Assembly (NCBI RefSeq): GCF_000735455.1
Contig: NZ_JMPS01000030.1
Span: 1-64,000 of the forward strand
Direction: 5' to 3'
DNA length: 64,000 bases
DNA from: Yokenella regensburgei ATCC 49455
GTDB taxonomy: Bacteria; Pseudomonadota; Gammaproteobacteria; Enterobacterales; Enterobacteriaceae
Numbering within the stretch: position 1 is the first letter of the stretch; each line of letters starts with the position of its first letter. Shown in pieces: positions 8,692 to 18,174 of the stretch. A program made the translations under genes and the position numbers. Under the pieces are notes generated by a model. It was given only the letters and a program-made list of their open reading frames with translations. It did no database searches and was not told the origin of the DNA.

Positions 8692-10359
8692 ATGAGTGAG
8701 GCTGAAGCCCGCCCGAGTAACTTTATTCGTCAGATCATCGATGAAGATCTGGCCAGTGGTAAGCACACCACAATCCACACGCGCTTTCCGCCTGAGCCAA
8801 ACGGCTATCTGCATATCGGTCACGCGAAGTCTATCTGTCTGAACTTTGGTATTGCTCAGGATTATCAGGGCCTGTGCAACCTGCGTTTCGATGACACCAA
8901 CCCGGTGAAAGAAGATATCGAATACGTAGAGTCCATTCAGAACGACGTGCAATGGTTAGGTTTCCACTGGGCCGGGAAAGTTTGCTACTCGTCTGACTAC
9001 TTCGACCAGCTGCATCAGTATGCGATTGAGCTTATCAACAAGGGCCTGGCCTACGTCGATGAACTCTCAGCAGAACAGATCCGCGAATACCGCGGTACCC
9101 TGACTCAGCCGGGTAAAAACAGCCCATATCGCGATCGCAGCGTGGAAGAGAACCTCGCGCTGTTCGAAAAAATGCGTGCCGGTGGTTTTGAAGAAGGCAA
9201 AGCCTGCCTGCGTGCCAAAATCGACATGGCATCACCGTTTATCGTGATGCGCGATCCGGTGCTGTACCGCATTAAGTTTGCCGATCACCACCAGACCGGC
9301 AGCAAGTGGTGCATCTACCCGATGTACGACTTCACCCACTGCATCAGCGATGCGCTGGAAGGCATTACCCACTCACTGTGTACCCTGGAGTTCCAGGATA
9401 ACCGTCGTCTGTATGACTGGGTACTGGACAACATTTCTATCCCGGTTCATCCGCGTCAGTACGAGTTCTCTCGTCTGAATCTGGAATACACCGTGATGTC
9501 CAAGCGTAAGCTGAACCAGCTGGTCACCGAGAAGCACGTAGAGGGCTGGGACGATCCGCGTATGCCGACCATCTCTGGTCTGCGTCGTCGTGGCTATACC
9601 GCCGCATCTATCCGTGAGTTCTGCAAGCGCATTGGCGTGACCAAGCAGGACAACACCATTGAGATGGCGTCGCTGGAATCCTGCATTCGTGAAGATCTCA
9701 ACGAAAACGCCCCGCGTGCGATGGCGGTTATCGATCCGGTTAAGCTGGTTATCGAGAACTACCCGCAGGGCGCGAGCGAAATGGTGACTATGGCCAACCA
9801 TCCGAGCAAACCGGAGATGGGCAGCCGTGAAGTACCGTTCAGCGGTGAAATCTGGATCGACCGTGCTGACTTCCGCGAAGAAGCGAACAAGCAGTACAAG
9901 CGTCTGGTGCTGGGTAAAGAAGTTCGTCTGCGTAATGCTTACGTGATTAAAGCCGAGCGTGTAGAAAAAGACGCTGAAGGCAACATCACCACCATTTTCT
10001 GCAGCTACGACGCTGACACCCTGAGCAAAGATCCGGCTGATGGTCGTAAAGTGAAAGGCGTTATCCACTGGGTAAGCGCTGCACACGCGCTGCCGGTTGA
10101 GATTCGTCTGTACGATCGTCTGTTCAGCGTGCCGAACCCGGGGGCGGCGGAAGACTTCCTGTCGGTGATGAACCCGGAGTCTCTGGTTATCCGTCAGGGC
10201 TACGCGGAACCGGGCCTGAAAAACGCGCAGGCGGGTCAGGCTATTCAGTTCGAGCGTGAAGGTTACTTCTGCCTCGACAGCCGTCTTGCTACCGCAGACA
10301 AGCTGGTGTTTAACCGCACCGTCGGTCTGCGTGATACCTGGGCGAAAATCGGCGAATAA
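8692..10359 (+). CDS. glnS: glutaminyl-tRNA synthetase
   Basis: Charges tRNA-Gln with glutamine in the cytosol. A class I synthetase of 555 residues (554 in E. coli): HIGH at 41-44 and the KMSKS-type loop MSKRK at 269-273. The catalytic Rossmann domain is followed by two C-terminal beta-barrel anticodon-binding domains (about 340-550). The start MSEAEARP is preceded by TGAGGAA. Single gene between terminators. It stands between two NagC-controlled units, but nothing links it to amino sugars. Confidence 0.98.
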   Translation: MSEAEARPSNFIRQIIDEDLASGKHTTIHTRFPPEPNGYLHIGHAKSICLNFGIAQDYQGLCNLRFDDTNPVKEDIEYVESIQNDVQWLGFHWAGKVCYSSDYFDQLHQYAIELINKGLAYVDELSAEQIREYRGTLTQPGKNSPYRDRSVEENLALFEKMRAGGFEEGKACLRAKIDMASPFIVMRDPVLYRIKFADHHQTGSKWCIYPMYDFTHCISDALEGITHSLCTLEFQDNRRLYDWVLDNISIPVHPRQYEFSRLNLEYTVMSKRKLNQLVTEKHVEGWDDPRMPTISGLRRRGYTAASIREFCKRIGVTKQDNTIEMASLESCIREDLNENAPRAMAVIDPVKLVIENYPQGASEMVTMANHPSKPEMGSREVPFSGEIWIDRADFREEANKQYKRLVLGKEVRLRNAYVIKAERVEKDAEGNITTIFCSYDADTLSKDPADGRKVKGVIHWVSAAHALPVEIRLYDRLFSVPNPGAAEDFLSVMNPESLVIRQGYAEPGLKNAQAGQAIQFEREGYFCLDSRLATADKLVFNRTVGLRDTWAKIGE

Positions 10360-10390
10360 TTGCCGTAGCCACAGGTCGTCAGCAAACAAA

Positions 10391-10416
10391 AGCGCCGTCA
10401 AGTACGGCGCTTTTTA
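10391..10416 (+). terminator. glnS terminator
   Basis: AGCGCCGT with ACGGCGCT (8-bp stem, short CAAGT loop) is followed by TTTTT. Confidence 0.85.
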
Positions 10417-10417
10417 C

Positions 10418-10440
10418 ATTTTCGCGATGCAAATTAATAT
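10418..10440. promoter_or_regulatory. possible distal NagC box upstream of chiP
   Basis: ATTTTCGCGATGCAAATTAA has AT-rich arms around a CG-rich core, like the nagE box. It lies about 190 bp upstream of the stronger chiP box. Two spaced boxes would permit looping; this one is less symmetric and tentative. Confidence 0.4.
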
Positions 10441-10615
10441 CATCTTCGTATTTCTCCTCGCTGTAACAAAATCGATTCACCTCTATTACCGCTTCGCCTG
10501 AGGCGGCGTCAGCCGCGGTTTGGCAAAAACAACTCAATTTTTGGCTTTGTAACAAAACGCAATCAAATATGTGCGCCTTGTCATAATCTTGTGTTTTCGT
10601 GCGGAAAAAGGATTG

Positions 10616-10636
10616 ATAATTCGCGTCGCGAAAAAT
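10616..10636. promoter_or_regulatory. NagC box upstream of chiP
   Basis: TTCGCG-T-CGCGAA (10620-10632) is a perfect palindrome with AT-rich flanks, close to the NagC consensus. It lies 120 bp before the chiP start codon. E. coli and Salmonella chiPQ are known to be repressed by NagC. The remainder of 10417-10753 is AT-rich leader and promoter DNA with no gene. Confidence 0.65.
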
Positions 10637-10735
10637 AGTCTGTTCATAGTGACGCGGAAAAGTTCATTCTTCGTTACTCTTTTTAAAATTTTTATATTTT
10701 TCTCGCTGTTGGCCTTTGCCACGGCGTATTTAAAA

Positions 10736-10746
10736 GTCAAAGAGGA
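10736..10746 (+). promoter_or_regulatory. ChiX sRNA pairing site overlapping the chiP ribosome-binding site
   Basis: GTCAAAGAGGA in the chiP leader is an uninterrupted complement of the UCCUCUUUGAC seed of the Hfq-dependent sRNA ChiX (seed recalled from E. coli/Salmonella). It includes the AGAGGA Shine-Dalgarno element 8 bases before ATG, so pairing would block translation. The chiX gene itself is not in this window. Confidence 0.75.
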
Positions 10747-10753
10747 TATACAC

Positions 10754-12166
10754 ATGCGTACGTTCAGTGGCAAACGTAGTACGCTGGCGCTGGCTATTGC
10801 AGGCGTCACCGCACTCACCGGCTGGGTTGCAGTTCCGCAGGCCCACGCCGCAGGCTTCATCGATGATTCAACGTTAACCGGCGGCATCTATTACTGGCAG
10901 CGTGAGCGTGACCGTAAAGATGTAACCGACGGCGACAAATATAAAACCAACCTTTCTCACTCTACCTGGAACGCCAACCTGGACTTCCAGTCCGGTTATG
11001 CGGCAGATATGTTCGGTATTGATATCGCGGCGTTTACCGCGATTGAAATGGCGGAATCAGCAGAAAGTGGACACCCGAACGAAATCGCTTTCTCCTCCAG
11101 CAACAAAGCTTACGACGAAGATTATTCTGGCGATAAGAGCGGTATCAGCCTGTATAAAGCGGCGGCCAAATTCAAATATGGCCCGACCTGGGCACGTGCT
11201 GGTTATATCCAGCCGACCGGACAAACCCTGTTAGCTCCACACTGGAGCTTCATGCCGGGTACCTATCAGGGGGCAGAGGCGGGCGCTAATTTTGATTACG
11301 GCGACAATGGTGCGCTGAGCTTCTCCTACATGTGGACCAACGAGTACAAGGCCCCATGGCACCTTGAGACCGACAATTTCTACCAGAACGATAAGAAAAC
11401 CAAAGTCGACTACCTGCACTCCATCGGTGCTAAGTACGACTTTAAAAACAACCTGGTGCTGGAAGCCGCTTTCGGTCAGGCACAAGGTTTTGTCGATCAG
11501 TACTTTGCTAAAGCCAGCTACAAATTTGATGTTGCCGGTACCCCGCTTTCTACCAGCTACCAGTTCTACGGCGCGCGCGATAAAGTCGCTAACAACACTA
11601 TCAACGACATCTATGACGGTACTGCCTGGCTGCAGGCGTTGACCTTCGGCTACAAAGTCGCTGACGTCGTTGACCTGCGTCTGGAAGGAACCTGGGTGAA
11701 GGCGGAAGGCCAGCAGGGCTACTTCCTGCAGCGCATGACTCCAACTTACGCTTCCTCTAACGGTCGTCTGGATATCTGGTGGGATAACCGCTCAGACTTC
11801 AACGCCAACGGTGAAAAAGCGGTGTTCTTCGGCGCCATGTATGACCTGAAGAACTGGGATATGCCGGGCTGGGCGGTAGGTGCGTCTTACGTCTATGCGT
11901 GGGATGCCAAGCCAGCGGACTGGTTTATCAACAGCGCCGGTCAGCGTGAAGATTACGCGTCTAACAAAATTAAAGAGTCGGCTTACAGCCTTGATGCGAT
12001 GTACACCGTACAGGAAGGTCGTGCGAAAGGGACACTGTTTAAATTGCACTTCACCCAGTACGACAACCACTCCGATATCCCAAGCTGGGGCGGCGGTTAC
12101 GGCAACATCTTCCAGGATGAGCGCGACGTGAAGTTTATGGTCATCGCTCCGTTCACCATTTTCTGA
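10754..12166 (+). CDS. chiP: chitoporin, OprD-family outer-membrane porin
   Basis: Lets chito-oligosaccharides through the outer membrane. The 470-residue protein starts [17 protein letters not shown], a Sec signal peptide with likely cleavage after AHA near residue 32. An aromatic-rich beta-barrel of the OprD type follows and ends in Phe, as outer-membrane barrels do. A longer in-frame start 61 codons upstream would bury the ribosome site and ChiX target inside the gene and is rejected. Followed 43 bases later by chiQ, its operon partner. Control by NagC and ChiX is predicted from the leader. Confidence 0.95.
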   Translation: MRTFSGKRSTLALAIAGVTALTGWVAVPQAHAAGFIDDSTLTGGIYYWQRERDRKDVTDGDKYKTNLSHSTWNANLDFQSGYAADMFGIDIAAFTAIEMAESAESGHPNEIAFSSSNKAYDEDYSGDKSGISLYKAAAKFKYGPTWARAGYIQPTGQTLLAPHWSFMPGTYQGAEAGANFDYGDNGALSFSYMWTNEYKAPWHLETDNFYQNDKKTKVDYLHSIGAKYDFKNNLVLEAAFGQAQGFVDQYFAKASYKFDVAGTPLSTSYQFYGARDKVANNTINDIYDGTAWLQALTFGYKVADVVDLRLEGTWVKAEGQQGYFLQRMTPTYASSNGRLDIWWDNRSDFNANGEKAVFFGAMYDLKNWDMPGWAVGASYVYAWDAKPADWFINSAGQREDYASNKIKESAYSLDAMYTVQEGRAKGTLFKLHFTQYDNHSDIPSWGGGYGNIFQDERDVKFMVIAPFTIF

Positions 12167-12212
12167 TGCAGGCAGGGGCGGGGAGACTCGCTCCTGACAT
12201 AAGGACGACATG

Positions 12213-12539
12213 ATGAAAAAACTCATTCTTATTGCTGTGATGGCCTCGGGTCTGGTTGCCTGTGCGCAACCGCCTGCACCTAAAGAAGACAGCAAGCTGA
12301 AAGAAGCTTATAGCGCTTGTATCAATACGGCGGAAGGTAATCCGGACAAAATTTCTGCCTGTCAAAGCGTGCTGGATGTGCTGAAAAAAGATAAGGCGCA
12401 TGAGCAGTTTGCTAATCAGGAAACCGTACGCACGCTGGACTATCAGCAGTGCATCCTGGCGACCCGTACCGGTAACGACCAGGCGGTTAAAGCGAAATGC
12501 GATCGCATCTGGCAGGAAATTCGCAGTAACAACAACTGA
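12213..12539 (+). CDS. chiQ: ChiQ lipoprotein, chitoporin operon partner
   Basis: A small lipoprotein of 108 residues cotranscribed with chiP; its exact role is not established. The signal peptide MKKLILIAVMASG ends in the lipobox LVAC with Cys17 as the lipidated residue. Several further Cys residues follow (SACIN, SACQS, QQCIL), as in E. coli YbfN. Two adjacent ATGs exist (12210 and 12213); the second is better spaced from AAGGA. A terminator follows. Confidence 0.88.
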   Translation: MKKLILIAVMASGLVACAQPPAPKEDSKLKEAYSACINTAEGNPDKISACQSVLDVLKKDKAHEQFANQETVRTLDYQQCILATRTGNDQAVKAKCDRIWQEIRSNNN

Positions 12540-12560
12540 TTCAGCCGTAGTCGCAACAAA

Positions 12561-12585
12561 AAAAGACCCGCATCGCGGGTCTTTT
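12561..12585 (+). terminator. chiPQ terminator
   Basis: AAAAGACCCGC with GCGGGTCTTTT forms a nearly loop-free strong hairpin flanked by A and T runs, so it can stop transcription from either side. It lies 21 bases past chiQ. Confidence 0.85.
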
Positions 12586-12603
12586 GCTTTTCAGTCGCTG
12601 AAA

Positions 12604-12628
12604 TAAAAAAGCCAGCGGCGTCGCTGGC
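12604..12628 (-). terminator. fur terminator
   Basis: GCCAGCGGCGTCGCTGGC (12611-12628) forms a hairpin that, on the minus strand, is followed by TTTTTTATTT. It lies 17 bases past the fur stop. Confidence 0.85.
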
Positions 12629-12645
12629 TTCAGGAGTGCTGAAGA

Positions 12646-13092
12646 TTATTTCCCGTCGTGGGCATGATCATCTTCGCGGCAATCACCTTCCGCACAGTGA
12701 CCGTACAGGTACAGGCTGTGATTGGTGAGGCGAATACCGTGTTTAGCGGCGATTTCACGTTGACGCGCTTCAATCGAATCATCACTGAATTCAATGACTT
12801 TCCCGCAGTCCAGGCAGATCAGGTGATCGTGATGGTGCTGCTGGGTCAGCTCGAATACGGATTTACCGCCTTCGAAATTATGGCGGGTAACAATGCCGGC
12901 GTCGTCAAACTGATTCAGAACGCGATAGACTGTTGCCAGTCCAATCTCTTCGCCCATGTCAATCAGACGTTTATATAAGTCTTCCGCACTGACATGGTGG
13001 TTGTCCGGGCCCTGCAGGACCTCCAGAATCTTTAACCGTGGAAGCGTGACTTTCAGGCCAGCCTTCTTTAATGCGGTATTATTGTCAGTCAT
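12646..13092 (-). CDS. fur: ferric uptake regulator
   Basis: Iron-responsive DNA-binding repressor of siderophore and other iron genes. 148 residues, as in E. coli. An N-terminal winged helix (1-82) precedes a dimerisation domain rich in metal ligands: the HHHDH run near 86-90, structural-zinc Cys93 and Cys96, and Cys133 and Cys138 near the tail. Starts MTDNNTALKKAG. A short overlapping upstream frame may correspond to the uof leader. Downstream of fldA on the same strand, with a 240-base gap. Confidence 0.97.
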   Translation of the reverse strand: MTDNNTALKKAGLKVTLPRLKILEVLQGPDNHHVSAEDLYKRLIDMGEEIGLATVYRVLNQFDDAGIVTRHNFEGGKSVFELTQQHHHDHLICLDCGKVIEFSDDSIEARQREIAAKHGIRLTNHSLYLYGHCAEGDCREDDHAHDGK

Positions 13093-13156
13093 GCGGAATC
13101 TGTCCTGTAGCTAAATATTCGGGTATAGAATTGTCATGGTTAAACACTAACTGCAA
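13085..13156 (-). CDS. uof: possible uof-like leader ORF coupled to fur
   Basis: In E. coli fur translation is coupled to a short upstream frame, uof, which RyhB blocks. Here an open frame without stops runs into fur and ends at TGA inside the fur start (ATGACTGA), overlapping it by 8 bases. That geometry fits translational coupling. No ATG is available; TTG at 13156 (AGG four bases earlier) or GTG at 13147 could start it, giving 23 or 20 codons. The start and coding status are uncertain. Confidence 0.35.
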   Translation of the reverse strand: MQLVFNHDNSIPEYLATGQIPHD

Positions 13157-13300
13157 GTACCTGACATCGTATACTTTCAAAAACGAATGACTATCGGCAA
13201 AGCTGCCAATGTACCTCGTCAAATCAGAGGATATTGTACAGATAAGCGCTGAAAAGTTAAAAAAATGTAGCGATTAATTTGATTGCTTTTATCTATTAAT

Positions 13301-13326
13301 GCGGCGCAACTTATCTGTTGCACCGC
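13301..13326 (-). terminator. hairpin downstream of fldA
   Basis: A 10-bp stem (13301-13310 with 13317-13326, one mismatch) with a 6-base loop begins 7 bases after the fldA stop. No T-run follows, so it is only a possible terminator, allowing fldA-fur read-through. Confidence 0.4.
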
Positions 13327-13333
13327 TTTCAAA

Positions 13334-13864
13334 TCACGCGTTCTTGATAGCTTCGAGATTCAGCTCAGCGGCAACCTGGTTTACCCACTTTTCAACACGC
13401 TCAGCGGTCAGCTCAGGCTGACGGTCTTCATCGATAGCCAGACCCACGAAGTGATCGTCATCAGCCAGACCTTTGGATGCTTCAAAGTGGTAGCCCGCCG
13501 TTGGCCAGTGACCCACGATCGCCGCACCGCGCGGTTCAATGATGTCGCGGATAGTTCCCAGCGCATCACAGAAGTATTCTGCGTAATCTTCCTGGTCGCC
13601 ACAGCCAAACAGCGCCACCAGCTTACCGTTGAAGTCGACTTCTTCCAGCGTCGGGAAGAAATCATCCCAGTCACACTGTGCTTCACCGTAGTACCAGGTT
13701 GGAATGCCGAGCAGCAGGATATCGAAACCTTGCAGATCTTCTTTGCTGCTCTTGGCAATGTCATGCACTTCAGCGACGTCTTTGCCGAGCTGTTTTTGAA
13801 TCATCTTTGCGATATTTTCGGTGTTACCAGTGTCGCTGCCGAAAAAGATGCCTACGATTGCCAT
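13334..13864 (-). CDS. fldA: flavodoxin 1
   Basis: A small FMN electron carrier that serves the radical-SAM and cobalamin reactivation systems; essential in E. coli. 176 residues. The FMN phosphate loop [12 protein letters not shown] is at 9-20. The isoalloxazine-stacking aromatics lie in PTWYYGEAQ (Trp57) and [10 protein letters not shown]. The chosen start [11 protein letters not shown] gives the E. coli length; an upstream in-frame ATG adding 21 residues overlaps promoter-like DNA and is rejected. Lies between ybfE and fur, same strand. Confidence 0.96.
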   Translation of the reverse strand: MAIVGIFFGSDTGNTENIAKMIQKQLGKDVAEVHDIAKSSKEDLQGFDILLLGIPTWYYGEAQCDWDDFFPTLEEVDFNGKLVALFGCGDQEDYAEYFCDALGTIRDIIEPRGAAIVGHWPTAGYHFEASKGLADDDHFVGLAIDEDRQPELTAERVEKWVNQVAAELNLEAIKNA

Positions 13865-14013
13865 GAGTAAAATAACCTCTTGAAACTTAATGATATGGTG
13901 GTGGCATATTGCCCACAGATAAGGCAATCATAGCAGAGAGGGGAAGTGCACGGAAACAGCAATAACGCTGGACTGCACTCTCTGCTACATGAAAGTGTGT
14001 TTTTTGTGAGACT

Positions 14014-14304
14014 TCAGACAATCTCCTGACGCAGCGCGGCAAGCTGGCTCAGCAGAATCTCTTCAATCAATTCACTGCGGCTCATATTGCGCACTTCTGC
14101 CAGTTCATTTAACGCGTCAACGGCGTCGGCGTTGAGTTTTAGCTCAACACGCTTCAGGCCGCGAACTTTATCGCGTTTGAGCTGATTGCGCTTGTTGATG
14201 CGTAATTGTTCATCACGCGAAAGCGGATTGGTTTTCGGTCTTCCCGGGCGACGCTCGTTTGCGAACAAATCTAATGTCGTACGGTCCGTTTGTTCTTTTG
14301 CCAT
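14014..14304 (-). CDS. ybfE: LexA-regulated protein YbfE, ribbon-helix-helix-like
   Basis: 96-residue, highly charged protein that closely matches E. coli YbfE (97). The N-terminal half is basic (RRPGRPKTNPLSRDEQLRIN), with an AT-hook-like GRP core. The C-terminal half (KRVELKLNADAVDALNELAE..MSRSELIEEI) reads as a ribbon-helix-helix DNA-binding fold. Function unknown. E. coli ybfE is SOS-induced, but no good CTG-N10-CAG LexA box was found in the 130 bases upstream here. Precedes fldA by about 150 bases. Confidence 0.88.
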   Translation of the reverse strand: MAKEQTDRTTLDLFANERRPGRPKTNPLSRDEQLRINKRNQLKRDKVRGLKRVELKLNADAVDALNELAEVRNMSRSELIEEILLSQLAALRQEIV

Positions 14305-14437
14305 GATTCAGAGTGACTTCGGGGAAACAAACAACCAGGCCATTGCCCGGATGGATAGCGCGCCATCATACATCAGCGAAACCCCCACGCCAACGACCGC
14401 GGGCATTCTGGCGCGCGGTCGCTGAGTTTTTAGTCAG

Positions 14438-15205
14438 TCAGGCCTCATCGAGGTAGCGGCGAATAGCTCGCAGCACGGCATCGGGCTTTTCTGCATGTAC
14501 CCAATGACCGGCACCGGCGATAACGTGAGCACGCGCCTGTGGGAACTGCGCCAGTAGTTCACTTCGATATGCTTCAGTGACATACGGAGAATTGCCGCCA
14601 GGAATAAACAGGGCAGGCTTATCCCAGGCAGGCACCGTTTCCCAGCCAACAATATGCGGATACTGATCCCACAGTACAGGAACGTTGAAGCGCCATTCGC
14701 CATCGACAAATGACTTCAGCAGAAATTGAATGACGCCTTCTTCATTTAAATGCTCGCGCATCACGGCGGCAGCCTGTTGACGGCTGCTGGCACCCGCCTC
14801 GGTGACGGCGTTAATCGCGGCAAAAATTTCGTCGTGGCGACGAACGTGATAATCCACTGGGGCAATATCGATAGCCACCAGCTTTTCTACCCGCTCCGGG
14901 GCGAGTGCGGTGAGAGCCATTACCGCTTTGCCACCCATTGAATGGCCAATCACAATCGCTTTTTCTACCTGATGGTGATCGAGGGTATCCAGCAGGTCCT
15001 GCGCCATCGCCGGGTAGTTCATCTCCGCTGAACGAGGGGAGAGTCCGTGGTTACGCATGTCCACCTGAAGGACATCGTGCGTGCTGATAAGGTCACGCGC
15101 GAGAATGCCAAGGTTATCCAGGCTGCCGAATAAACCATGGACCAGCAGAATGGGAGAATTATTGTGCAGGTTTTGTGCAGTTTGCGCTCGGGTATTCAAA
15201 ATCAT
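14438..15205 (-). CDS. ybfF: alpha/beta-hydrolase esterase YbfF
   Basis: Cytosolic alpha/beta hydrolase; the E. coli protein is an acyl-CoA and short-chain ester hydrolase. 255 residues. The nucleophile elbow is GHSMGG with Ser89, the oxyanion HGLFGS is at 23-28, and the C-terminal GAGHWVHAEKP carries the catalytic His. The start MILNTRAQTAQN fits the family; a 33-residue N-terminal extension in frame would reach into the divergent seqA promoter region and is rejected. Divergent from seqA. Confidence 0.92.
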   Translation of the reverse strand: MILNTRAQTAQNLHNNSPILLVHGLFGSLDNLGILARDLISTHDVLQVDMRNHGLSPRSAEMNYPAMAQDLLDTLDHHQVEKAIVIGHSMGGKAVMALTALAPERVEKLVAIDIAPVDYHVRRHDEIFAAINAVTEAGASSRQQAAAVMREHLNEEGVIQFLLKSFVDGEWRFNVPVLWDQYPHIVGWETVPAWDKPALFIPGGNSPYVTEAYRSELLAQFPQARAHVIAGAGHWVHAEKPDAVLRAIRRYLDEA

Positions 15206-15388
15206 AGTAAAGTTCTTTTTTTCGCTCTGTCGGGTTAGGGTATCATGGTGACCATTCTGCCGCCCGGCTGCAAGATTGGGGATTGTTCTTGATTTTGCTG
15301 CCATCCTGGTTTGACGCTATCCGCTGCTGGGTTTTAACCCTATAATCCCGGCAACTTATATTCAGAAAAGATATCGCACTGGATGAAG

Positions 15389-15928
15389 ATGAAAACAATT
15401 GAAGTTGATGACGATCTCTATCGCTACATTGCCAGCCACACCCAGCACATTGGCGAGAGTGCGTCCGACATTTTACGGCGCATGCTGAAATTTTCCGCCG
15501 TAGCACAGCCTGCAGCACCGGTTGTTAAAGCCGCTGCGGCACCAGCGCCTGCTGCTGAGGTAAAACCGACGACAGCGAAAGATAAGGTCCGCGCCATGCG
15601 CGAACTGCTGCTTTCCGATGAATACGCCGAGCAGAAGAAAGCGGTTAACCGCTTTATGCTGGTGTTGTCCACCCTGTGGTCGCTGGATGCCAAATCTTTT
15701 GCTGAAGCCACTGAATCCCTGCACGGCCGCACCCGCGTTTACTTCGCGGCAGACGAGCAGACGCTGCTGAAAAACGGCAATCAGACCAAACCACGTCAGG
15801 TGCCAAATACGCCATACTGGGTTATTACTAACACCAATACCGGGCGTAAATGCAGCATGGTTGAGCACATCATGCAGACCATGCAGTTCCCGGCGGAACT
15901 GATTGAAAAGGTTTGCGGTACCATCTAA
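15389..15928 (+). CDS. seqA: replication negative modulator SeqA
   Basis: Binds hemimethylated GATC at oriC and behind replication forks, delaying re-initiation and organising new DNA. 179 residues from [14 protein letters not shown]. The N-terminal oligomerisation helices (about 1-35) are followed by an Ala/Pro-rich linker and the C-terminal GATC-binding domain (about 68-179, with [25 protein letters not shown]). A second ATG six bases upstream would add Met-Lys; the K-12 start corresponds to the downstream one. 25 bases before pgm, so probably cotranscribed. Confidence 0.95.
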   Translation: MKTIEVDDDLYRYIASHTQHIGESASDILRRMLKFSAVAQPAAPVVKAAAAPAPAAEVKPTTAKDKVRAMRELLLSDEYAEQKKAVNRFMLVLSTLWSLDAKSFAEATESLHGRTRVYFAADEQTLLKNGNQTKPRQVPNTPYWVITNTNTGRKCSMVEHIMQTMQFPAELIEKVCGTI

Positions 15929-15953
15929 CTCTTGCATTAAGAAGGACCAGGCA

Positions 15954-17594
15954 ATGGCAATTCATAGCCGTGCAGGCCAGCCTGCACAACAGAGTGATTT
16001 GATTAACGTCGCCCAGCTTACCTCGCAGTACTACGTGCTGCAGCCGGACGTGGGCAATGCGGAACATGCGGTGAAGTTTGGTACTTCTGGCCACCGTGGT
16101 AGCGCAGGCCGCCATAGCTTTAACGAACAGCATATTCTGGCTATCGCCCAGGCTATTGTCGAAAACCGCGCAAAAAACGGTATCACCGGCCCATGCTTCG
16201 TGGGGAAAGACACCCACGCGCTGTCTGAACCGGCGTTCATTTCCGTACTGGAAGTGTTGGCTGCTAACGGCGTAGACGTCATTGTGCAGGAAAATAACGG
16301 TTTCACTCCGACGCCGGCTATTTCTCACTCAATCCTGGTCCATAACAAAAAAGGCGGGGCACTGGCGGATGGTATCGTCATTACTCCGTCGCACAACCCG
16401 CCGGAAGACGGTGGCATCAAGTACAATCCGCCTAACGGTGGCCCGGCTGATACCAACGTCACCAAAGTGGTGGAAGATCGTGCCAACGCGCTGCTGGCTG
16501 ATGGCCTGAAAGGCGTGAAACGCATCAAGCTGGATGCGGCGTGGAAAAGCGGTCATGTGAAAGCACAGGATCTGGTACAACCGTTCGTTGAAGGGTTGGC
16601 CGACATTGTCGACATGGCGGCTATCCAGAAAGCAGGTTTGACCCTGGGTGTCGATCCGCTGGGCGGTTCCGGTATTGAATACTGGAAACGTATTGCAGAG
16701 CACTACAAGCTGAACCTGACTATCGTTAACGATCAGGTTGATCAGACATTCCGCTTTATGCACCTCGACAAAGACGGCGCAATCCGCATGGACTGCTCCT
16801 CTGAGTGTGCGATGGCGGGACTGCTGGCGCTGCGTGACAAATTCGATCTGGCGTTTGCTAACGATCCGGATTACGACCGTCACGGCATTGTCACTCCGGC
16901 TGGACTGATGAACCCGAACCATTATCTGGCGGTGGCTATCAACTACCTGTTCCAGCATCGTCCGCAGTGGGGCAAAGACGTTGCCGTAGGTAAAACGCTG
17001 GTTTCTTCGGCGATGATTGACCGTGTGGTCAACGCGCTGGGCCGTAAGCTGGTGGAAGTGCCGGTTGGCTTTAAATGGTTTGTCGACGGGCTGTTTGACG
17101 GCAGCTTTGGTTTTGGTGGCGAAGAGAGCGCCGGGGCCTCGTTCCTGCGTTTCGACGGCACGCCATGGTCAACCGATAAAGACGGCATCATCATGTGTCT
17201 GCTGGCGGCTGAAATCACTGCCGTAACGGGCAAAAATCCGCAGCAGCATTATGACGAACTGGCGCAGCGCTTTGGTGCGCCGAGCTACAACCGCCTGCAG
17301 GCTGCTGCGACCTCGGCCCAAAAAGCCGCACTGTCGAAGCTTTCTCCGGAGATGGTTAGCGCCAGCACGCTGGCGGGTGACCCTATCACCGCACGTCTGA
17401 CGGCGGCTCCGGGTAACGGCGCTTCTATCGGCGGTCTGAAGGTGATGACCGACAACGGCTGGTTTGCGGCACGCCCGTCAGGTACGGAAGATGCCTACAA
17501 AATCTACTGTGAGAGTTTCCTCGGTGAAGAACACCGGAAGAAAATCGAAAAAGAAGCGGTGGAAATTGTCAGCGAAGTGCTGAAGAACGCATAA
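15954..17594 (+). CDS. pgm: alpha-phosphoglucomutase
   Basis: Interconverts glucose-1-P and glucose-6-P, supplying UDP-glucose, glycogen and envelope sugars. 546 residues as in E. coli. The phosphoserine loop TPSHNPPE places Ser146 at the active site. The magnesium loop DPDYDRHG lies near 304-311, the sugar loop GGEESAG near 390, and the phosphate-binding [10 protein letters not shown] near the C-terminus. The start [11 protein letters not shown] is preceded by AAGGACCAGGCA; an earlier in-frame ATG lies inside seqA and is rejected. Confidence 0.97.
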   Translation: MAIHSRAGQPAQQSDLINVAQLTSQYYVLQPDVGNAEHAVKFGTSGHRGSAGRHSFNEQHILAIAQAIVENRAKNGITGPCFVGKDTHALSEPAFISVLEVLAANGVDVIVQENNGFTPTPAISHSILVHNKKGGALADGIVITPSHNPPEDGGIKYNPPNGGPADTNVTKVVEDRANALLADGLKGVKRIKLDAAWKSGHVKAQDLVQPFVEGLADIVDMAAIQKAGLTLGVDPLGGSGIEYWKRIAEHYKLNLTIVNDQVDQTFRFMHLDKDGAIRMDCSSECAMAGLLALRDKFDLAFANDPDYDRHGIVTPAGLMNPNHYLAVAINYLFQHRPQWGKDVAVGKTLVSSAMIDRVVNALGRKLVEVPVGFKWFVDGLFDGSFGFGGEESAGASFLRFDGTPWSTDKDGIIMCLLAAEITAVTGKNPQQHYDELAQRFGAPSYNRLQAAATSAQKAALSKLSPEMVSASTLAGDPITARLTAAPGNGASIGGLKVMTDNGWFAARPSGTEDAYKIYCESFLGEEHRKKIEKEAVEIVSEVLKNA

Positions 17595-17597
17595 AAA

Positions 17598-17625
17598 AAC
17601 AGGCTCCGAAAGGAGCCTGTTTTGT
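17598..17625. terminator. bidirectional terminator between pgm and the PPOX-like gene
   Basis: AACAGGCTCC with GGAGCCTGTT (10-bp stem, GAAA loop) is flanked by an A-run and TTTTGTTTT. It can end both pgm and the convergent gene whose stop is at 17627. Confidence 0.9.
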
Positions 17626-17626
17626 T

Positions 17627-18112
17627 TTACGCTGAAAATCGCCCCGGCCGCTGGCGACAGGTGAGCATATCGCACTCGACCCGTACCACGCAGACCGCTT
17701 TCATCATCTTCTCATCATAGGTAAATGATTTCCCGGGCACAGCCTGGCGCATAATCACGTCCAGCCCGTGCTGCATCTCTTCACGTGTAGGAAGGATCAC
17801 CGCTTTCCCGCTGGCGATAATACTGCTGTAGGCGTAGCTGTAATCACAGGCCTGCTCCGCCCGGAGTAGCTGGTGATCGCCGTCAATTTCAATGCTCAGT
17901 GCCGCATTTTTACGCAGCAGGCGCATTTTCTTGCCCGTGCGCGCCCCGTGAAAATAAAGCACCCAGCGATCTTCCAGGTATTCGTAGCCGTAATTTACCG
18001 GTACGACGTAGGGACTGGGTGAATCATTGAGGGCGATACGGCACACCTGATGTCGGGCAATAATGGCCGCAATAGCCTTCTTGTCGTGCACTTCCTGTTC
18101 TGAATGGCTCAT
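17627..18112 (-). CDS. pyridoxamine 5'-phosphate oxidase-like (NimA-type) flavin-fold protein
   Basis: 161-residue cytosolic protein with the split-barrel flavin-binding fold of the PPOX-like family. Visible family features are VCRIALNDSPSPYVVPVNYGY (first strands) and WVLYFHGARTGKKMRLLRKNAALSIEID (the HG..GKK phosphate-binding stretch). The C-terminal part includes YSSIIASGKAVIL. Relatives are annotated as NimA-like 5-nitroimidazole reductases, but the substrate here cannot be told from sequence. It is a single gene between pgm and potE, a position with no counterpart in K-12 as I recall it. Composition is like its neighbours. Confidence 0.8.
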   Translation of the reverse strand: MSHSEQEVHDKKAIAAIIARHQVCRIALNDSPSPYVVPVNYGYEYLEDRWVLYFHGARTGKKMRLLRKNAALSIEIDGDHQLLRAEQACDYSYAYSSIIASGKAVILPTREEMQHGLDVIMRQAVPGKSFTYDEKMMKAVCVVRVECDMLTCRQRPGRFSA

Positions 18113-18174
18113 GGTTCAGGCCTTAAAGAAAAGTCCCGGCGGCAGGAGAAGTGATAGACCGCCGGGAAAGGGGC

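Noticed and set aside
14305-14437. LexA box upstream of ybfE
   Set aside because: The best candidate, CTGATGTATGATGGCG, lacks the CAG half-site, so no SOS box is claimed although E. coli ybfE is LexA-regulated.
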